A stretch of DNA of 64,000 nucleotides from Oreohelix idahoensis (lineage: Eukaryota > Mollusca > Gastropoda > Stylommatophora > Oreohelicidae): the NCBI GenBank assembly GCA_024509875.1, contig JAMPIV010017578.1, positions 78,411 through 142,410 of the forward strand. The letters run 5' to 3'. Numbering within the stretch: position 1 is the first letter of the stretch; the number at the start of each line of letters is the position of its first letter. Shown in pieces: positions 20,010 through 31,260 of the stretch. The notes beneath the pieces are model-generated. The model saw only the letters and a list, made by a program, of their open reading frames with translations. It was not told where the DNA came from and ran no database searches. The position numbers were made by a program, and so were the translations under genes.

Positions 20010-22056
20010 GGCTCGTGGGAGAGTAATCTACCATATCGATGTGCATCCCATGGCTAGTGTGAGAATAATCTACTGTGATAGGGTGGGCGAGAGATGATGA
20101 TGCTGTTGTGATGTGTGATCACTTTCTTGCACACTCGCACCCAACCCGAACAACAATAAAACTCTTGATTCTAAGGCAGGGGCTGTATTTATTCACACAA
20201 CCCATTCAGTGACAAAGAGCAAATAAAGCAAACACTAAACAAACAAAACAAAACAAAACACCCAGACAGTGCTCAATTGCTAATCTGAAACGCAAACAAA
20301 GCACTGACTAGTTAAAAGGATAGTAGTTAAATAATGAGAAACACCATGCTCTCATCTGTCAAACTGTTCTTCCACGCCACCTGAAACATTCAACTATCAT
20401 GCACACACACTCAGTCCATGCATGTCGTCTAGCGAGCCTAGTGTGGTGTTGTGCACGAGGCTGGCAATCTCACCATGTAACACAGATTGCTACCGAAACC
20501 ACTACTGCAAGAGCCTATGAATGCTTCATGCGGAGGTCAGCCACATTGGTGGCCCCATGTTCCATAAGGAGCAAGAAGAGAAATATATATCTCCAAGTGA
20601 ACCCACGTGCTCTCATAAACCATTCTAAAATAACAATAATTAAGTAATACTAAACTGAGCAACGAATACTCTCCTTAACGAGAATAAACTACCACCTCGC
20701 AACTGATCCATATCAATATTCGTTCCTGCACTCTGAAGCATGTCGTATATGCCGACTGATGAGATTGGGAACTCATCATATGAAACACATTGTTACAAAA
20801 ACAAACCACTGCCATAGCATATAAATGCTTCGTGCCGGCTTCTGTTGGGACCCAGCCGCACTTGTGTCTCCATGCTCCGCAAGGAGCAAACAGAGAAACG
20901 CTTATGCATCAAAGTGCATTACGCACGAAGGGGTGGCATTACGCTCACAAGAAATCTTAATACCTAAAGCTAGATGCATCCTCTCCAAGGGCATCTAACA
21001 CCACAAAACTGTGTACACAACAGATGTAATTAAACTAATCTCAAAGTTACACCATAAAAATTATTCGTTTACTTCGAGTTCCACTATAATAAACTATTTT
21101 GGCATGAATGGAGAAAATTATATTAATAGTGTACTACTAAAATAGCACCTCTTATAATAAACCAATTTCCATCCAACACCAAATAATAAACATGTTTAAC
21201 CCCTTAAAAATATACAATAAAATTATAATTAATTATCGTGAAATATACTAACTAAATTACCTTCGCAGTAAAGAATAAACTAAAATAACTCTTGGACTAA
21301 CAAAGCTAACAAACGTTATAATTAGCCCACTGCGCTCTTAAATAATAAATAGCTTAACATCATTAGGCCTATATCCCGTGGTAACTAAAATGTGTGGTAA
21401 CTAAGAATGTTATTGTCGCTCATATGCGTCATCTTCATGCACAGTCATCAACACGTGGTCCCCCAACTGCCATCTTGCCAACAAGTTAATAATATCTAAA
21501 TTAAAGTAATAGATCGCTTCTCTGCCTGGTTTCATGAATGAAATAGATTCCTTCTCTATATTCTCGCAGCCGTGAGAATGGACTTAACACAACTAATAAA
21601 ACCTATCCACACGTTATTTTCACTCATCTATAACTTTAAAACTAATTCTAATGTCCTAAAAGAAATCTCATTAGGAAACACAGATATCTATTTTCTCAAA
21701 CATTAGAACAGACTCGCGCTGAATATAATTCTAAAGCTACAGAACACTAATGCTAATCTGCTTAAATTTATAATGTCACTTGCAAACTTCTGCTGACTCT
21801 AGGTGTCTTTCACATTTTGCCACCTCTACTGCGAATCTCACCAAACTGACCGCTTCTTCTGCCTCAGACTTTTCACACGCCAGCGACGAAGGCTCGCGCA
21901 GTCACGTGGGCTGGGGCTTTATTGTGGTCCTCGCGCAGTCACGTGGGCTGGCGTACTCGTTGGAGCACGCACATCGAAAATATATGGGCGTTAAACACAT
22001 AAATATGACACGAACTTCAGGGGGCCTCTGGGGTGTTTTTATGGCCCCATCACACT
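20010..22056. other. AT-rich region with diverged internal duplication
   Basis: Begins with one and a half 42-bp units (GGCTCGTGGGAGAGTAATCT) at about 20,010-20,090. A loosely similar block occurs at 20,390-20,640 and 20,740-20,945, sharing ATGCTTC and GGAGCAA segments. No convincing coding frame. With the 42-bp array at its right end, the whole may be one decayed element. Confidence 0.4.
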
Positions 22057-22440
22057 ACCATATCGTGGTACACCATACGGCTCGTGGAAGAATAATCTAC
22101 TATATCGTGGCACACGATACGGCTCGTGGGAGAATAATCTACCATATCGTGGCACACCATAAGGCTCGTGGGAAAATAATATACCATATCCTGGTACACC
22201 ATACGGTTTGTGGGAGAATAATCTACCATATCGTGGTAAACTATACGGATCGTGGGAGAATAATCTAGCATACCGTTGTGCAACTACTATGTAACAGAAG
22301 AGTTAATTTCTACCATATCGTGGCACACTATACGGCTCGTGGGAGAATAATCTACCATATCTTGGTACATCTTACGGCTCGTGGAAGAATAATCTACCAT
22401 ATCGTGGCACACAGTACGGCGTGTGGGACAGAAGAGTTAA
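22057..22440 (+). repeat. 42-bp tandem repeat in two blocks
   Basis: Unit starts ACCATATCGTGGTACACCAT and ends GAAGAATAATCT. Five copies run from 22,057 to about 22,267 and three from 22,310 to about 22,430. The blocks are separated by 40 bp containing CAGAAGAGTTAATTT, which is repeated at the right edge (22,428-22,444). Confidence 0.9.
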
Positions 22441-23165
22441 TTTTACAAAACTTTTAAAGAAGCTGCAAAATCATTAAACACAGTTAAAGAGAAAAACAAA
22501 TTTTAAGGACAACTTTCACTGTTTTTTCCTCAATGCATTAGCAAGAAGCATAAACCTTATCAACATCGTCATCATCAACATTCTCATCTTCCTAATCATT
22601 ATCATAATTATTTTTCTTGTCCTTCGTTAAAGAGTTTGGAGCTACCGCTGCCGTCAATCACCTTGCAGACAACCTGCATCAAGGCATGCCCATGCACTTG
22701 CAGTGGTGATTTCTGAAGCAATGGGTTGTACATGATGAGGTTGCCAGCTCATGCATCACCCCATTTTAGTCACCTTGTACAACATGTCTAGGGGTGGGTG
22801 GTGGGAGGGGGGGGGGCAGTAACTCTGTTCTGTCTTTATCTCATCAGATGCCTCCGGGGGCTTTTTTTTACGGGGCTAAATTCCCCATTGAGCGTGCCAT
22901 TGGCTACACTCTTAGAGAGTTTACCTCCTAGCTCAAAGTTATCGGATTTCGGTATCGATGGTAACGTCATGCTCCAGTTTACGTAGCTGTAAATGGGTAT
23001 ATGATTCTGCTTTTGAGTTAAGAAAGGCAAAGGCAGCTAGGAAGGGAACTGATCAACCCCACCTTATAAAAGGTTTGGATGTACTATAGTGAAGTCTGTA
23101 ACACTTCACTTCCCTACTTCAGTTTCTGCTATGAGACTACGTTTACCTTTGAATTCTACATTAGA
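22441..23165. other. unassigned sequence with SINE-like module
   Basis: Contains CATCATCAT-type simple sequence (22,560-22,620) and a G11-rich stretch at 22,793-22,817. Positions 22,968-23,060 resemble a module inside the LTRs of element 1: GCTGTAAATGGGTA, then GAGTTA-G-AAGGCAAAGGC. No gene seen. Confidence 0.45.
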
Positions 23166-23170
23166 GAGGT

Positions 23171-25196
23171 TGTGGTGAGTTGGGACTTAAATATAGTATA
23201 AAGTACTTAGTGTACTGACTGAGATCAGCTGTGAAGGTATCTGAAGTTAATAGGTTTGGTGTGTAATTCAGATGACCTTACTTGCTGCCACATTTATATC
23301 TCAATCAGACTAATTCTTAATCAATATGAATGTTGGCTTCGTAAAGTGTCTAGGGTCATGCAAAAGTGAGTGTGTGGAATAACCTCAATACAAAACATAT
23401 ACCAACAAATATTAACTTCTAAGATAAAATCAACTAACTCCAGCGGTTAAGTTTTATAATGAAAAATTTTCTGTTAAACTTTATTGGTCCTGAGCCTAAA
23501 TGTTCTTTTGGCCAGGACTTTAGTCATTGATAATCAGTTTGATGGAATCTTATATATTTACAAATATGTATATGCAATTATTTACAAGCAATAGACCATG
23601 TGTCCATAATGCATGAAATCAATCTTCAACTGGGTATTTTTTTCTCTATCTAATTACTTGTTCCTTGAAGCTGATAAGGGATATACATCATCCCAATTGT
23701 TCTCTTTATCACTCTTATGGACTCTGTTGTACTGTTTTTAGTTTTGGAGGAAAAGTTTATTCACTTGAGGAGATTGTCCTAGAAAATATGCAGTAATGAT
23801 AAGTTGCTCCAGGCCAGATATATCATTTATCTGTGCCTGGGATTCATAATGATTGCAGTCTATTTGGCCACACGCTTCAGGCCCTCTGGTCTACAATCTC
23901 TCTCTTAACAGCTGTTGTCAGAGATGACTTGATCTAGTGCTGAATATTTCTGACAGCATCAGCCAAGTACCAGCAGGAAACCCCACATAGAAAGGAATTA
24001 ACACAGGTTACGACGAATAAGGCACTAGAGAATGGCACATATCTAGATTTGCCCACTGTTTCAGACTGCTTTCGGTCGATTTAATTTATAAACCACAGCA
24101 CAAGTCTGACATCGCTCCTGCTCTTATGAAAATCTTTTGAAACTGGCAACGAGCAGCGTACTATTTCGTTCAATTCAAATGCTTCGACCAATCGCTCAAA
24201 GCCTAACTATATTTTGAATGAATTTAAAAAAAAATTATCCCATTTACTACGCGTTACTATCAACAACTAGATTCGTATATATAGTTTAGCCAATCACACC
24301 TCGGCTTGCTTTAAATTCTAGCCAATCTTTTACTCCGTACTATTTCAGCTTTCGTTCCTCTACGTGTTTTCAAAAACATCATGCCATTTTATCTAACAGA
24401 TATGACCAGACCATGCCAGTTTCCATATGTTTTATACCAATATTTTAGTATCTAATGGACCATTTTGATAATTTATTATATATTCCAAGTCCACTAGTCT
24501 TAAGGTACCCAATTATATGATTATCATGAGAACAAATGGCCCATTTAAAATTCCTGTCTTTTATCGATCTCAGTTGTTTATTTTTAACATCCACTGTCCG
24601 CATCCTTTTTAACTGTTCTGTCAGGATTTCAGACGTAAACCAGTATTGTGTCATGTTTCCTAATAAGCGTTTTTCAGGTTTTTAAACCTAACTCTCGTAT
24701 GGGTAGTGTTTTTTATCACTGTCGATTTGAAAAAAGTTAGTGCTTCTGGCCTTTCGCGCGTGATGGCATTAATTGTATCGCGAGACGCGGGTTAGTGTTG
24801 CATGCGTTCCGGCTTTCAGCCCTCCCTCTCTCTATCCTAATTCCATCTGTCCTTTCGTTTATGGTAACGTAGTGTAATTAATGCTAGTATTAATTTAGGT
24901 CATTAATCAGCTTGCGTATCTCAAGGCTTTTCTTAGAAATGCAGTACACGTTTTATTGTAGAAAGCGTGTATTGATGCAGTAGGCTTTACTATCAACGTG
25001 AAAGCGTGAGAATATGCAGACGAAGCATAAAAAGGGGTTTTTATTGTTCAACTAGCACGACGTTCTATTAACACAGGCGTACGCTATTGGAAAGCACGGG
25101 TCTTTAACCATTTCTCTATCCTTTTGTTGAATTTATTCGTTAGGCTTTACATGTACCTTTTAATTTATATATGTGTATTTAGAATGTCTCACGACA
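23171..25196 (-). repeat. 3' LTR of element 2
   Basis: The 2,026-bp LTR runs TGTGGTGAG...CACGACA on the plus strand. It matches 29,996-30,479 plus 42,530-44,073. A 69-codon minus-strand frame inside it recurs in the other LTR and is probably fortuitous. Confidence 0.95.
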
Positions 25197-25214
25197 AATT
25201 CTCCCCTCTTAAAA
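25197..25214 (-). other. polypurine tract of element 2
   Basis: On the minus strand reads TTTTAAGAGGGGAGAATT, immediately before the 3' LTR. Element 4 has a near-identical AAGAGGGGAGG at the same place. Confidence 0.75.
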
Positions 25215-25266
25215 CAGACGTTATATGTCAGTCTATAATTCTATATACACATAGAGAAAATTATTA

Positions 25267-27051
25267 TTATTTCTGGGACTTACGGTGATTCTCATCACAC
25301 GGATGGCGGCTTAAAAAATCCGCTCCCAGATTTGTCTTTCCAGATATATACTCTATGCTAAACTCAAATGGCTGCATCAGTAATGACCAACGGAGTAATC
25401 TAGAATTTTCATGTCTAGCCTGCGCTAGAAACGACAAAGGTTTGTGATCCGTTTGCAACTTAAATGCCTTCCCATACAGATAAATATTGAATTTCTTTAT
25501 CGCCCATATTACTGCAAGACATTCTTTTTCGCTAGTTGAGTAGTTGGTTTCAGCTTTATTCAACTTTCTGCTAGCATATGCCACTGGGCTTAATTCCCCA
25601 TCCAATGCATCTGATTTCTGTAGCAGAGTCGCACCTAACCCAATATTACTAGCATCCGTCCTTACAATGAATTTTTGACTTAAGTCAGGTAATTTCAAAA
25701 TAGGTTTGCTTGTGAGCTTTTCCTTCAATTCCTGGTAAGCCAATTCACATTGTGGTGTCCATGTAATTCGATCTGGATTTCCTTTACGTGTCAAATCAGT
25801 TAACGGTGCACATATGGAATTAAAGTTTTTGATATACTTTTGGTAGAAACCACATAATGAGACAAAGGATCTCACGTCTTTCTTGGTTTGTGGTCTCGGG
25901 GCTTTCTTTAGTTTCTCTAAATTCTTGGGGTCAGGGGTCATGTTTCCCTGATGGACTGTGTGTCCCAAGAATTCTAATTCTTTACATCCAACGCAACATT
26001 TGGTTGGTCGGGCTGTTAAATTCGCTTCTCTAAGTCGATTAAACAGCATATTCAGAGAGTCAATGTGTTCCTCAAATGTTTCTGTTGCTATAAGGATATC
26101 ATCCATGAAATTTGTGATGCATGGATTATTCAGAGGGTCCAATAATTTTCTCATCATTCTAGAGAAGACACTAGGGGCATTCTTCAATCCAAATGGCAAT
26201 CTATTAAACTCATAGTGTCCCTCTGAGGTACTAAAAGCTAGGTATGGTCTAACCTCAGGCTTTACTGGAATCTGATAGTATCCTTTACTCAGATCCACTT
26301 TTGAGAAATATTTAGCTTTATTTAGCCTGGCAAACAACTGATTTGTATCCGGCAATGGATCCACCTGATCTTCTGTGATAGCATTCAGTCTCCTGTAATC
26401 TATACAGAGTCTATGTTCTCCAGAGGGTTTCCTTAAGAGTACAACACTGGAACTATACGAAGATTCACTGTGTGAAATAATTCCTTCCTTCAACAAATAG
26501 TTTATCTCTTCCTTCAAAGCTTTCTCCTTAGCAAAAGGAATCGAATAGGGTTTCATACAGACAGGTGTGGGGTCTATCAGTTTCATATCATATTCTAATA
26601 AGTTTGTATGCCCCGGTCGGTCCGTTAACACCTCTGTATGATTATCTAGAACCTGTTGCACTCTCTCTTTCTGATTTTTCGTTAAATGTGTACTGATTTT
26701 CACCCGTGCCGCTGCCTCACAGGGGTGTAATGGATATTCAAATGATGAAAGTGGTTCCTTTTTCATCTCCATTGCAATGGACAAGGTCAACAAGTGTGTC
26801 TCTTCCTGATGTTCTCTTTCCAAATATTTCTTCCGGAGATTCACATGATAGATTTTTTCTTTCCCCTTCTTATCTATCTTATAATTTGTTCTAGACACCT
26901 TCTCCAGAACTGTATATGGACCTTGCCATCCAATTTGTAACTTATTCTGACTACCGGGGAGAAGAAGCAGTACCTTCTCTCCCACAGCAAAATCTCTGTC
27001 TTTAGCTTTCCTGTTATAATAGGCAGCATGTTTCTTCCTGGCTTGTCTCAA
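25267..27051 (-). CDS. pol: Pol of element 2: GPY/F, reverse transcriptase, RNase H
   Basis: A 594-codon open stretch in the same frame as the upstream integrase, from which it is separated only by a TGA at 27,070-27,072. GPY of the integrase C-terminal module lies at 44-46. The RT domain (about 150-330) has CIDYRRLNAI, Asp253 (VDLSKGYYQ) and FMDD at 315-318. RNase H carries Asp466, Glu510, Asp535 and Asp578. It ends shortly before the polypurine tract. The RT sequence is Ty3/gypsy type and very close to that of element 4. The listed first codon is a TTG inside the protein, not a real start. Confidence 0.92.
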   Translation of the reverse strand: MRQARKKHAAYYNRKAKDRDFAVGEKVLLLLPGSQNKLQIGWQGPYTVLEKVSRTNYKIDKKGKEKIYHVNLRKKYLEREHQEETHLLTLSIAMEMKKEPLSSFEYPLHPCEAAARVKISTHLTKNQKERVQQVLDNHTEVLTDRPGHTNLLEYDMKLIDPTPVCMKPYSIPFAKEKALKEEINYLLKEGIISHSESSYSSSVVLLRKPSGEHRLCIDYRRLNAITEDQVDPLPDTNQLFARLNKAKYFSKVDLSKGYYQIPVKPEVRPYLAFSTSEGHYEFNRLPFGLKNAPSVFSRMMRKLLDPLNNPCITNFMDDILIATETFEEHIDSLNMLFNRLREANLTARPTKCCVGCKELEFLGHTVHQGNMTPDPKNLEKLKKAPRPQTKKDVRSFVSLCGFYQKYIKNFNSICAPLTDLTRKGNPDRITWTPQCELAYQELKEKLTSKPILKLPDLSQKFIVRTDASNIGLGATLLQKSDALDGELSPVAYASRKLNKAETNYSTSEKECLAVIWAIKKFNIYLYGKAFKLQTDHKPLSFLAQARHENSRLLRWSLLMQPFEFSIEYISGKTNLGADFLSRHPCDENHRKSQK

Positions 27052-27069
27052 ATTTTCATTGGCAAGTTT

Positions 27070-28863
27070 TCAGCCAGTTTTTAAACGAGTGGTCAGCTCA
27101 TTCACATATTGGTATGAGGATGTAATATTTTCCTCTGCCTTTTCATCAGTCCACGTTCTTAACAGCGCTTCAAGTGGACCTTTTATTGGCCTTCCAAATA
27201 ATAATGTTGCCGGGGCCATTCCGGATGAACTATGGGGTACCTCCCGATAAGCAAAGAGGGCGGCGTGAAGGTACTGATCCCATGTATCTGGTTTTTCGTG
27301 TGCCAACTTTCTCAGGATCGACATCAACGTGCCATTAAATCTTTCTACTTGGCCGTTCCCTTGGGGGTGGTACACACTACAATGGAAGTGTTTGGCCTGG
27401 AAGATCCTGAAAACTTCTTCTGTTAGTTTCCCCTTGAACTGAGAGCCATTATCAGTCAAGATTTGATTGGGAAAGCCTAACCTTGTGAAAATTGTGAGTA
27501 ATGCCTCTGCCACATGCTTAGAATCAATCGATGACAGGGCTACAGCCTCTCCCCACATAGAACAAGTGTCCACCAGAGTCAGAATGTAGCTGTTCCTTCT
27601 CTTAGTTCGAGTGAGAGGTCCCACAAGATCCACGGCAACTCTCTCAAAGGGTGTTCCCACTATGGGCATTTCCCCCAGAGTTGCTGGTGCAGTCCAATGC
27701 TTAGGTGCTACTCGTTGGCACTCTGGACAGGATTTTACATATCGTTTGATATCTTCAGTTATCCCTGGCCAGAAATAGTGACAAGCTATTCGCTGTCCTG
27801 TTGCGCTGATCCCCATATGACCACTGAAGGGAATCGCATGCCCTAGCTCCAACACTTTAGTCCTATATGAAGTGGGAAGGACCAGCTGTCCGTGACCATT
27901 GGATTCAGATTCAGCCTTCCTATAAATCAGTTTGTTCTTCATATAAAATTCTCCCTTGCCTGGAGGTGTATGAGATTTGGGCAACTTCTTGAAACACGGC
28001 TTGAGTGTCTTGTCCTCCGCCTGTGCCTTCCTCATCTCATCTGGATGAGTATTTATTGGATTATCCTCCTCCTTTTTAGACTGTGATCTGGTCTGCACTG
28101 TTGCCAATATCACAGGTCTCTTGGGATTCCCCAAGAAGACATATCTACACCCCGATATCAGAGGGTAGATTGGCTCATTTATCACTGCTGCTTTTATGAT
28201 TCCTTCCACATATCGCGTTTTCACCTTTATCCGGGCGACGGGAAGTGTCATGGTAGGTACATCCTTGGTTGCAGTTTGAATCTCCACTGTTTCTGTGGTG
28301 TATTGATCTGCCTGCACCAGGTGAGAACTCACAACGGAATCATAATCTAAACCTGTATCATATAAACACCTTATGGTGACACCATTACAGATGACATCTT
28401 CACACATTGGGGGATGGTATGGTTCCTGTAGTTCCGCAGGTTTGACCTTTTTTCCCTTTTTTCCAGATGTCATAGCAGCACAATGAGGAGGTTTCCTTCT
28501 ACAATGGTCAGTGTCATGATTGTTCATCTGACAATTTTTACACCATCTCTTTCCTTGGTTGAAAGATTTTCTTTCATCATATTTCCTTTCATCGAATTGT
28601 GGGGTTTTATTTTTATTGTCATACCGTGGCCTATCAAACTGGTGCTTACCTCTGTTTTGATCTCTAGGATCAAATTTATTAAAGTTCTGTGGTGCCTTAA
28701 AATTATCTACCTGTTTCCTTTTGTTACCTGATACCTCTGCCTGAGCTGCTTGATACCTTTCTGCAACACTTAATAACTCACCCAGTCTCTCTGCACCTTG
28801 TTCCATGAGAAACTTTCTCAGGTCTGGAGCCATGGACTCTCTTAATTGTTCTATAAGGACCAT
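27070..28863 (-). CDS. gag-pol: Gag C-terminus, protease and integrase of element 2
   Basis: A 597-codon stretch. Capsid C-terminal helices occupy about 1-45. A classic CCHC zinc knuckle follows: Cys108, Cys111, His116, Cys121. The protease active site is LYDTG (Asp169). Integrase has the HHCC finger (His342, His349, Cys379, Cys382) and core residues Asp412, Asp471 and Glu507 (D-x58-D-x35-E). The frame ends at a TGA (27,070-27,072) where element 4 has TGG, so this is a nonsense change, not the natural end. Confidence 0.92.
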   Translation of the reverse strand: MVLIEQLRESMAPDLRKFLMEQGAERLGELLSVAERYQAAQAEVSGNKRKQVDNFKAPQNFNKFDPRDQNRGKHQFDRPRYDNKNKTPQFDERKYDERKSFNQGKRWCKNCQMNNHDTDHCRRKPPHCAAMTSGKKGKKVKPAELQEPYHPPMCEDVICNGVTIRCLYDTGLDYDSVVSSHLVQADQYTTETVEIQTATKDVPTMTLPVARIKVKTRYVEGIIKAAVINEPIYPLISGCRYVFLGNPKRPVILATVQTRSQSKKEEDNPINTHPDEMRKAQAEDKTLKPCFKKLPKSHTPPGKGEFYMKNKLIYRKAESESNGHGQLVLPTSYRTKVLELGHAIPFSGHMGISATGQRIACHYFWPGITEDIKRYVKSCPECQRVAPKHWTAPATLGEMPIVGTPFERVAVDLVGPLTRTKRRNSYILTLVDTCSMWGEAVALSSIDSKHVAEALLTIFTRLGFPNQILTDNGSQFKGKLTEEVFRIFQAKHFHCSVYHPQGNGQVERFNGTLMSILRKLAHEKPDTWDQYLHAALFAYREVPHSSSGMAPATLLFGRPIKGPLEALLRTWTDEKAEENITSSYQYVNELTTRLKTG

Positions 28864-29721
28864 TTCCTTAAGATCTTGGGTTTTCCCCAGAGAAGTCTAT
28901 TTCTCCAAGTATGTCTCTAACCGTGCAGAGAACTGGTGATAGGTTTCACCTGACAGTAGTTTAGCATTCCTAAATTTTTTCCTATAAAATTCTGCGTTCT
29001 TTTCATATCTTAACAAAAGAGCCTGCTTTAGCATGTCATAATTTTCTTGATCACCTCTGTTCATTTTGGCAAAAACTTCATAAGCTGCCCCACGAAGGCC
29101 TTGAGATAACTTTAAGCTCCACCTTTCCCTTTCTAACCCATACGTGGTAGCTAATAGTTCATATCTATTTAGATAGCTCTCAATATCATCGTCTTTCTCA
29201 ACAAAATGATCTAAATGAAAATTCATAGCTGAGGTTGAGGCTCCCTGACTAGCAGTGGCATCAGAGGTAAAGAGACTGGCACCATTTTCAGGAGCATGGC
29301 CTTGAAACTCAAACTCCCTTAGTCGTAACTCGTGCTCCCTTTGTAATATCTTCTCCTCCTTTTCTGCTTCCCTCTCTGCAGCTAATCGTTTGTCTTCCTT
29401 TTCTGCAGCCAATTTCTTCTCTTCTCTTTCTGCAGTCAGTCTTCTTTCTTCTGCTTCCAATTTCTTAGCCTCAGCCTCAATCTGCAGCCTCTTAGTCTCA
29501 GCCTCAGCCTGCAGCCTCTTAGTCTCAGCCTCAAATTGTATCTTTTTAATTTCCTTTTCAGCCTCTAACTTTCTTTCGGCCTCTTTTTCTAATCTTCTTT
29601 CTTCCCGTTCAATATATTTGTCACATTCCGTAGTGACCTAGGAAATCATAACTTGCCCGTCCATTCCTAACTCTTTAGCAGTCTGTACAGCGGCAGATCT
29701 AAATTTGGCAAAGTCAGCCAT
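28864..29721 (-). pseudogene. gag: Gag N-terminus of element 2 (two nonsense codons)
   Basis: ATG at 29,721 starts MADFAKFRSAAVQTAKELG, matching the Gag start of element 4. Codon 28 is TAG (29,638-29,640) where element 4 has TAT, and a second TAG at 28,897-28,899 stands where element 4 has TGG. Between them lies a Glu/Arg/Lys-rich coiled coil and a capsid-like helical domain. All pieces from 29,721 to 25,267 share one frame, so the ancestor had a single Gag-Pol frame of 1,484 codons with no Gag/Pol frameshift. Confidence 0.85.
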
Positions 29722-29972
29722 TCTAACTCAAGTAGATCTACTAAGGTTCTAAGACAATTCTACTTTAATTAAAGTAATTATTAACTAATTATTACTGGTG
29801 GAACAACTTATCACTGCAAAATCTCCTCTTACTTATTGATACTCTCTTAGTGATGTTCCTAACCTCAATTAAGACCAGTAATACAATCTTGAATTTATAT
29901 CCTACTACTAATTTTTATTCCTGGAGTTAGTTAATATATGCTGTATGTGATTCCTATATATATCAACTGCAA

Positions 29973-29990
29973 ATCCCGGACGAGCCCCCA
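29973..29990 (-). other. primer-binding site of element 2, tRNA-Pro
   Basis: The minus strand reads TGGGGGCTCGTCCGGGAT, all 18 nt complementary to the 3' end of tRNA-Pro; gammaretroviruses such as murine leukaemia virus use the same primer site. It lies 5 nt from the LTR edge. The leader between the LTR and Gag is only 274 bp. Confidence 0.85.
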
Positions 29991-29995
29991 ATTAA

Positions 29996-30479
29996 TGTGG
30001 TGAGTTGGGACTTAAATATAGTATAAAGTACTTAGTGTACTGACTGAGATCAGCTGTGAAGGTATCTGAAGTTAATAGGTTTGGTGTGTAATTCAGATGA
30101 CCTTACTTGCTGCCACATTTATATCTCAATCAGACTAATTCTTAATCAATATGAATGTTGGCTTCGTTAAGTGTCTAGGGTCATGCAAAAGTGAGTGTGT
30201 GGAATAACCTCAATACAAAACATATACCAACAAATATTAACTTCTAAGATAAAATCAACTAACTCCAGCAGTTAAGTTTTATAATGAAAAATTTTCTGTT
30301 AAACTTTATTGGTCCTGAGCCTAAATGTTCTTTTGGCCAGGACTTTAGTCATTGATAATCAGTTTGATGGAATCTTATATATTTACAAATATGTATATGC
30401 AATTATTTACAAGCAATAGACCATGTGTCCATAATGCATGAAATCAATCTTCAACTGGGTATTTTTTTCTCTATCTAAT
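29996..30479 (-). repeat. 5' LTR of element 2, first part
   Basis: The first 484 bp of the right-hand LTR, from TGTGGTGAG to CTAAT. It is interrupted by insertion X and resumes at 42,530. Confidence 0.93.
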
Positions 30480-31137
30480 TGTAGTGGATTTGATGGTATT
30501 GTATGATGGTGATATTACTAAGTGTGATGCATGAGGTCAGCTGTGAAGGCTCCTGAGATAAAATGTAGCTGTGAATTGTCAGAAGGCCCTTCTTGCTACC
30601 ACTATGACCTCACACTTTTCTTTTTTTACTAATGAATGTGGCTACGTTAAATGTCTAGGGTAATGATATGTAATGTGTTGTGGTAGTTTACAGAAACACA
30701 CTCGGATATTTACTAAGTCTAATAATATTAATCAATATTATAATACACTGAACTAACTCAAGTGTGTAAAATTTGGATAGTAATTTTCTTACATTTATTT
30801 GTTCTGGACCAAGGTTTTATTTTGGCCAGAACATATGAAAGGTTTAGTAATTATGAAAGAAATGCATGAATATTACATAATAAATGCAATGTGTGTACAT
30901 ATATATGTTACTAGACTAGTTAATATTATTACTGTTTATAGTATTAATCTATTTTGGGAGAACAGTTAATGGATGTGCTGTTGGGGTGGCCTCATCACTC
31001 CCTGTCTAAGGTGACTACACATTGTCCAGTTATTTGATGGAATTTTTATGGGTGTTAGCAAATAAGTTGAGTTGGTGAATTCTCAGCAGACCAGGCGCTC
31101 ACGTAACTTGAAGGTGTAGCTCTGGTGCTGAGATCTG

Positions 31138-31260
31138 ATGGCCCCACCTCTCCGTGCTTGGGGGCAATATCAGAAGTCTGGTGGCCCCACCTCTCCGTGC
31201 TTGGGGGCAATATCAGAAGTCTGGTGGCCCCACCTCTCCGTGCTTGGGGGCTATAATAGG
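31138..31260 (+). repeat. 43-bp tandem repeat, three copies, inside LTR X
   Basis: Unit contains GGCCCCACCTCTCCGTGCTT and recurs at 43-bp steps (31,141, 31,184, 31,227). The third copy changes after GGGGGC. Confidence 0.9.

Noticed and set aside
23171..25196. A second, solo element at 42,530-44,073
   Set aside because: The pieces at 29,996-30,479 and 42,530-44,073 are consecutive parts of one LTR interrupted by an insertion with CTAAT duplications.
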